A stretch of 24,197 bases of DNA from JACRLI01 sp035542815. Lineage in GTDB: Bacteria; Eisenbacteria; RBG-16-71-46; JACRLI01. The stretch is taken from NCBI GenBank assembly GCA_035542815.1, contig DATKKS010000034.1, positions 1 through 24,197 of the forward strand. The letters run 5' to 3'. The position numbers were made by a program, and so were the translations under genes. This document shows positions 23,163 through 24,197 of the stretch, piece by piece (the first letter of the stretch is position 1; each line of letters starts with the position of its first letter). The notes beneath the pieces are model-generated. The model saw only the letters and a list, made by a program, of their open reading frames with translations, ran no database searches and was not told the DNA's origin.

Positions 23163-24013
23163 GGGTGCTCCGCCTCCTCCTCGGGCAGCACGAACACCGA
23201 GGGCCGGACCATGCGGAGGCGGCTCCGGATCCCCGTGAGCGTCTCGGTGTGGCCCAGCGCCAGCGTGCCCCCCGGCCGGAGCAGACGCTCGATCTCCTGG
23301 ATGAGCTGCTGCCGCACTGGGCGGTCGAAGTAGATGAGCACGTTCCGGCAGAAAACGACGTCCAGCCGCCCCTTCATCGGAAACGGCGGCAGCGACAGGT
23401 TCAGGCGGCGGAACACGACGTGGGCCCGGACCTCGGGCAGCACCTGGTAGCGCGGCGCCCCGGGGGGCCCGCCGTCCACGTGCGGCGTGAAGTAGCGGGC
23501 GCGCTGGGCCCGGGACAGCGGTGCCAGACGCTCCGCCGAGTACACCCCCCGCTCCGCCTGGGCCAGCATCTGATGGGAGATATCGGTCGCCAGGATGCGG
23601 AACTCCAGGGGTTTGCCGCCCAGGCTCTCCAGCACCGCCAGGGCCATCGAGTAGGGCTCCTCGCCGCTGGAGCACGCCGCCGACCACAGCCGGAGGACCT
23701 TCTGGCCCTCGGCCAACCGCCGCAGCACCACCTTCTTGAGTTCCTCGAAGTGGTCCGGCTCGCGCAGGAACGAGGTGAAGTTGGTGGAGATGGCATCGAG
23801 GAAGTGGACCAGTTCCTCGCCGGTGGCGTCGGCCTCCAGATACTCGAGGTACTCGGCCTCGCTCTCCAGCGACAGCGCCCGCACGCGCTTGCCGACGCGC
23901 GCCGCGACCAGCGCCTCCTTGCCGGCGTGCAGGCTGATCCCGGCCTGCTCGTACGCCAGCCGGCAGAACCGCCGGAACAGAGCCGGCGTCATGGCCCGCT
24001 CCGTGCTGCCCAT
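23159..24013 (-). CDS. cheR: Chemoreceptor methyltransferase CheR
   Basis: The protein has 284 residues. The N-terminal helical domain (1-90) ends with STNFTSFLREPDHFEEL, the CheR signature. The Rossmann-like SAM-binding domain has LWSAACSSGEEPYSMA (109-124), ILATDIS, and DVVFCRNVLIYFD with LRPGGTLALGHTETL. It methylates receptor glutamates with S-adenosylmethionine, working against CheB. AGGAGG lies 6 bases before ATG 24013. It heads the six-gene minus arm (cheR-cheD-HDOD-cheY-cheX-cheB) in this window. The 165 bases upstream carry two GC hairpins, so it may have its own promoter or be attenuated from the upstream gene. Confidence 0.96.
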   Translation of the reverse strand: MGSTERAMTPALFRRFCRLAYEQAGISLHAGKEALVAARVGKRVRALSLESEAEYLEYLEADATGEELVHFLDAISTNFTSFLREPDHFEELKKVVLRRLAEGQKVLRLWSAACSSGEEPYSMALAVLESLGGKPLEFRILATDISHQMLAQAERGVYSAERLAPLSRAQRARYFTPHVDGGPPGAPRYQVLPEVRAHVVFRRLNLSLPPFPMKGRLDVVFCRNVLIYFDRPVRQQLIQEIERLLRPGGTLALGHTETLTGIRSRLRMVRPSVFVLPEEEAEHP

Positions 24014-24122
24014 GCTCGCCTCCTGGGCCCACGGCGGCGGTGCTCCGCCCCGCGGTCCACCTCATCCACCCGGAGTTCCGGCATCGCCGTCCGGTGGGGG
24101 GCACGCCGGCGATGCCCGGGGG

Positions 24123-24162
24123 CCCTCGAACCGAGGGGCGGCGGCGGGAGGGGCCCGCCGCC
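24123..24162. terminator. Pair of GC hairpins upstream of cheR
   Basis: Two stems lie side by side: GGCGGCGGG / CCCGCCGCC (24140-24148 with 24154-24162, 5-base loop) and CCCTCG / CGAGGG (24123-24128 with 24132-24137, 3-base loop). They start about 17 bases after the stop of the upstream minus-strand gene. They probably form its terminator or an attenuator ahead of cheR; no T tract is present. Confidence 0.5.
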
Positions 24163-24178
24163 TGCCCCCCGCACCGGG

Positions 24179-24197
24179 CTAGAACTGCTCGAGGGCG
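24179..24197 (-). CDS. Last codons of an upstream gene (cut by the window edge)
   Basis: A frame reading Ala-Leu-Glu-Gln-Phe-stop (TAG at 24181-24179) runs off the right edge. It sits on the cheR strand and is followed by hairpins at a normal terminator distance. Such an ending fits a methyl-accepting chemotaxis protein or another che component, but five residues cannot identify a family. Confidence 0.3.

Noticed and set aside
1..24197. CRISPR arrays, tRNA/rRNA genes, insertion sequences and attachment sites
   Set aside because: No regularly spaced repeats, cloverleaf-like segments, transposase or integrase frames, or flanking terminal repeats were seen.

Overview
The window is a very GC-rich, gene-dense stretch from a Gram-negative bacterium. 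Signal peptides, outer-membrane beta-barrel proteins, a lipoprotein and a complete chemotaxis adaptation module all point that way. The pairing of a gingipain-like C25 peptidase with a PorV-family barrel is typical of the Fibrobacteres-Chlorobi-Bacteroidetes (FCB) assemblage and GC-rich relatives such as Candidatus Eisenbacteria. That placement is an inference from gene content only. No tRNA, rRNA, CRISPR array, insertion sequence or other mobile element is visible.

Left block (1-13161, all minus strand). Reading in the direction of transcription: dnaE (DNA polymerase III alpha), accA (overlapping dnaE by 14 bp), a 57-residue Trm112-family zinc protein, a 1397-residue secreted C25 peptidase ending in a sorting-type domain, a PorV/PorQ-family outer-membrane protein, two tandem diverged paralogues of DUF5683 type, a six-bladed NHL-repeat secreted protein, and the N-terminus of another exported protein cut by the window edge. 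The peptidase-PorV-DUF5683-NHL part looks like a cell-surface or type IX secretion (T9SS)-like locus.

Middle block (13162-18440). A 424-bp intergenic region separates dnaE from a plus-strand Fn3-like lipoprotein followed by a very strong hairpin. Next comes a minus-strand homologue of aspartate decarboxylase (PanD) that has lost the self-processing Gly-Ser pair and other catalytic residues. Diverging from it is a translationally coupled pair, an M24 aminopeptidase and an inositol monophosphatase, with a possible leaderless promoter. Convergent to these is a minus-strand set: a CDGSH iron-sulfur protein, a MOSC-domain protein and an EamA-type transporter.

Right block (18441-24197). This chemotaxis locus has two converging arms that meet at a long hairpin (19798-19840). 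The plus arm is cheY-cheX-cheX-like. The minus arm is cheR-cheD-HDOD-cheY-cheX-cheB, with every junction overlapping. An upstream gene contributes only its last five codons. Together they provide receptor methylation (CheR), demethylation/deamidation (CheB, CheD), response regulators (two CheY) and phosphatases (three CheX-type proteins). No CheA or CheW lies in the window. ATGA/GTGA stop-start overlaps recur throughout, so translational coupling is a general habit of this genome.
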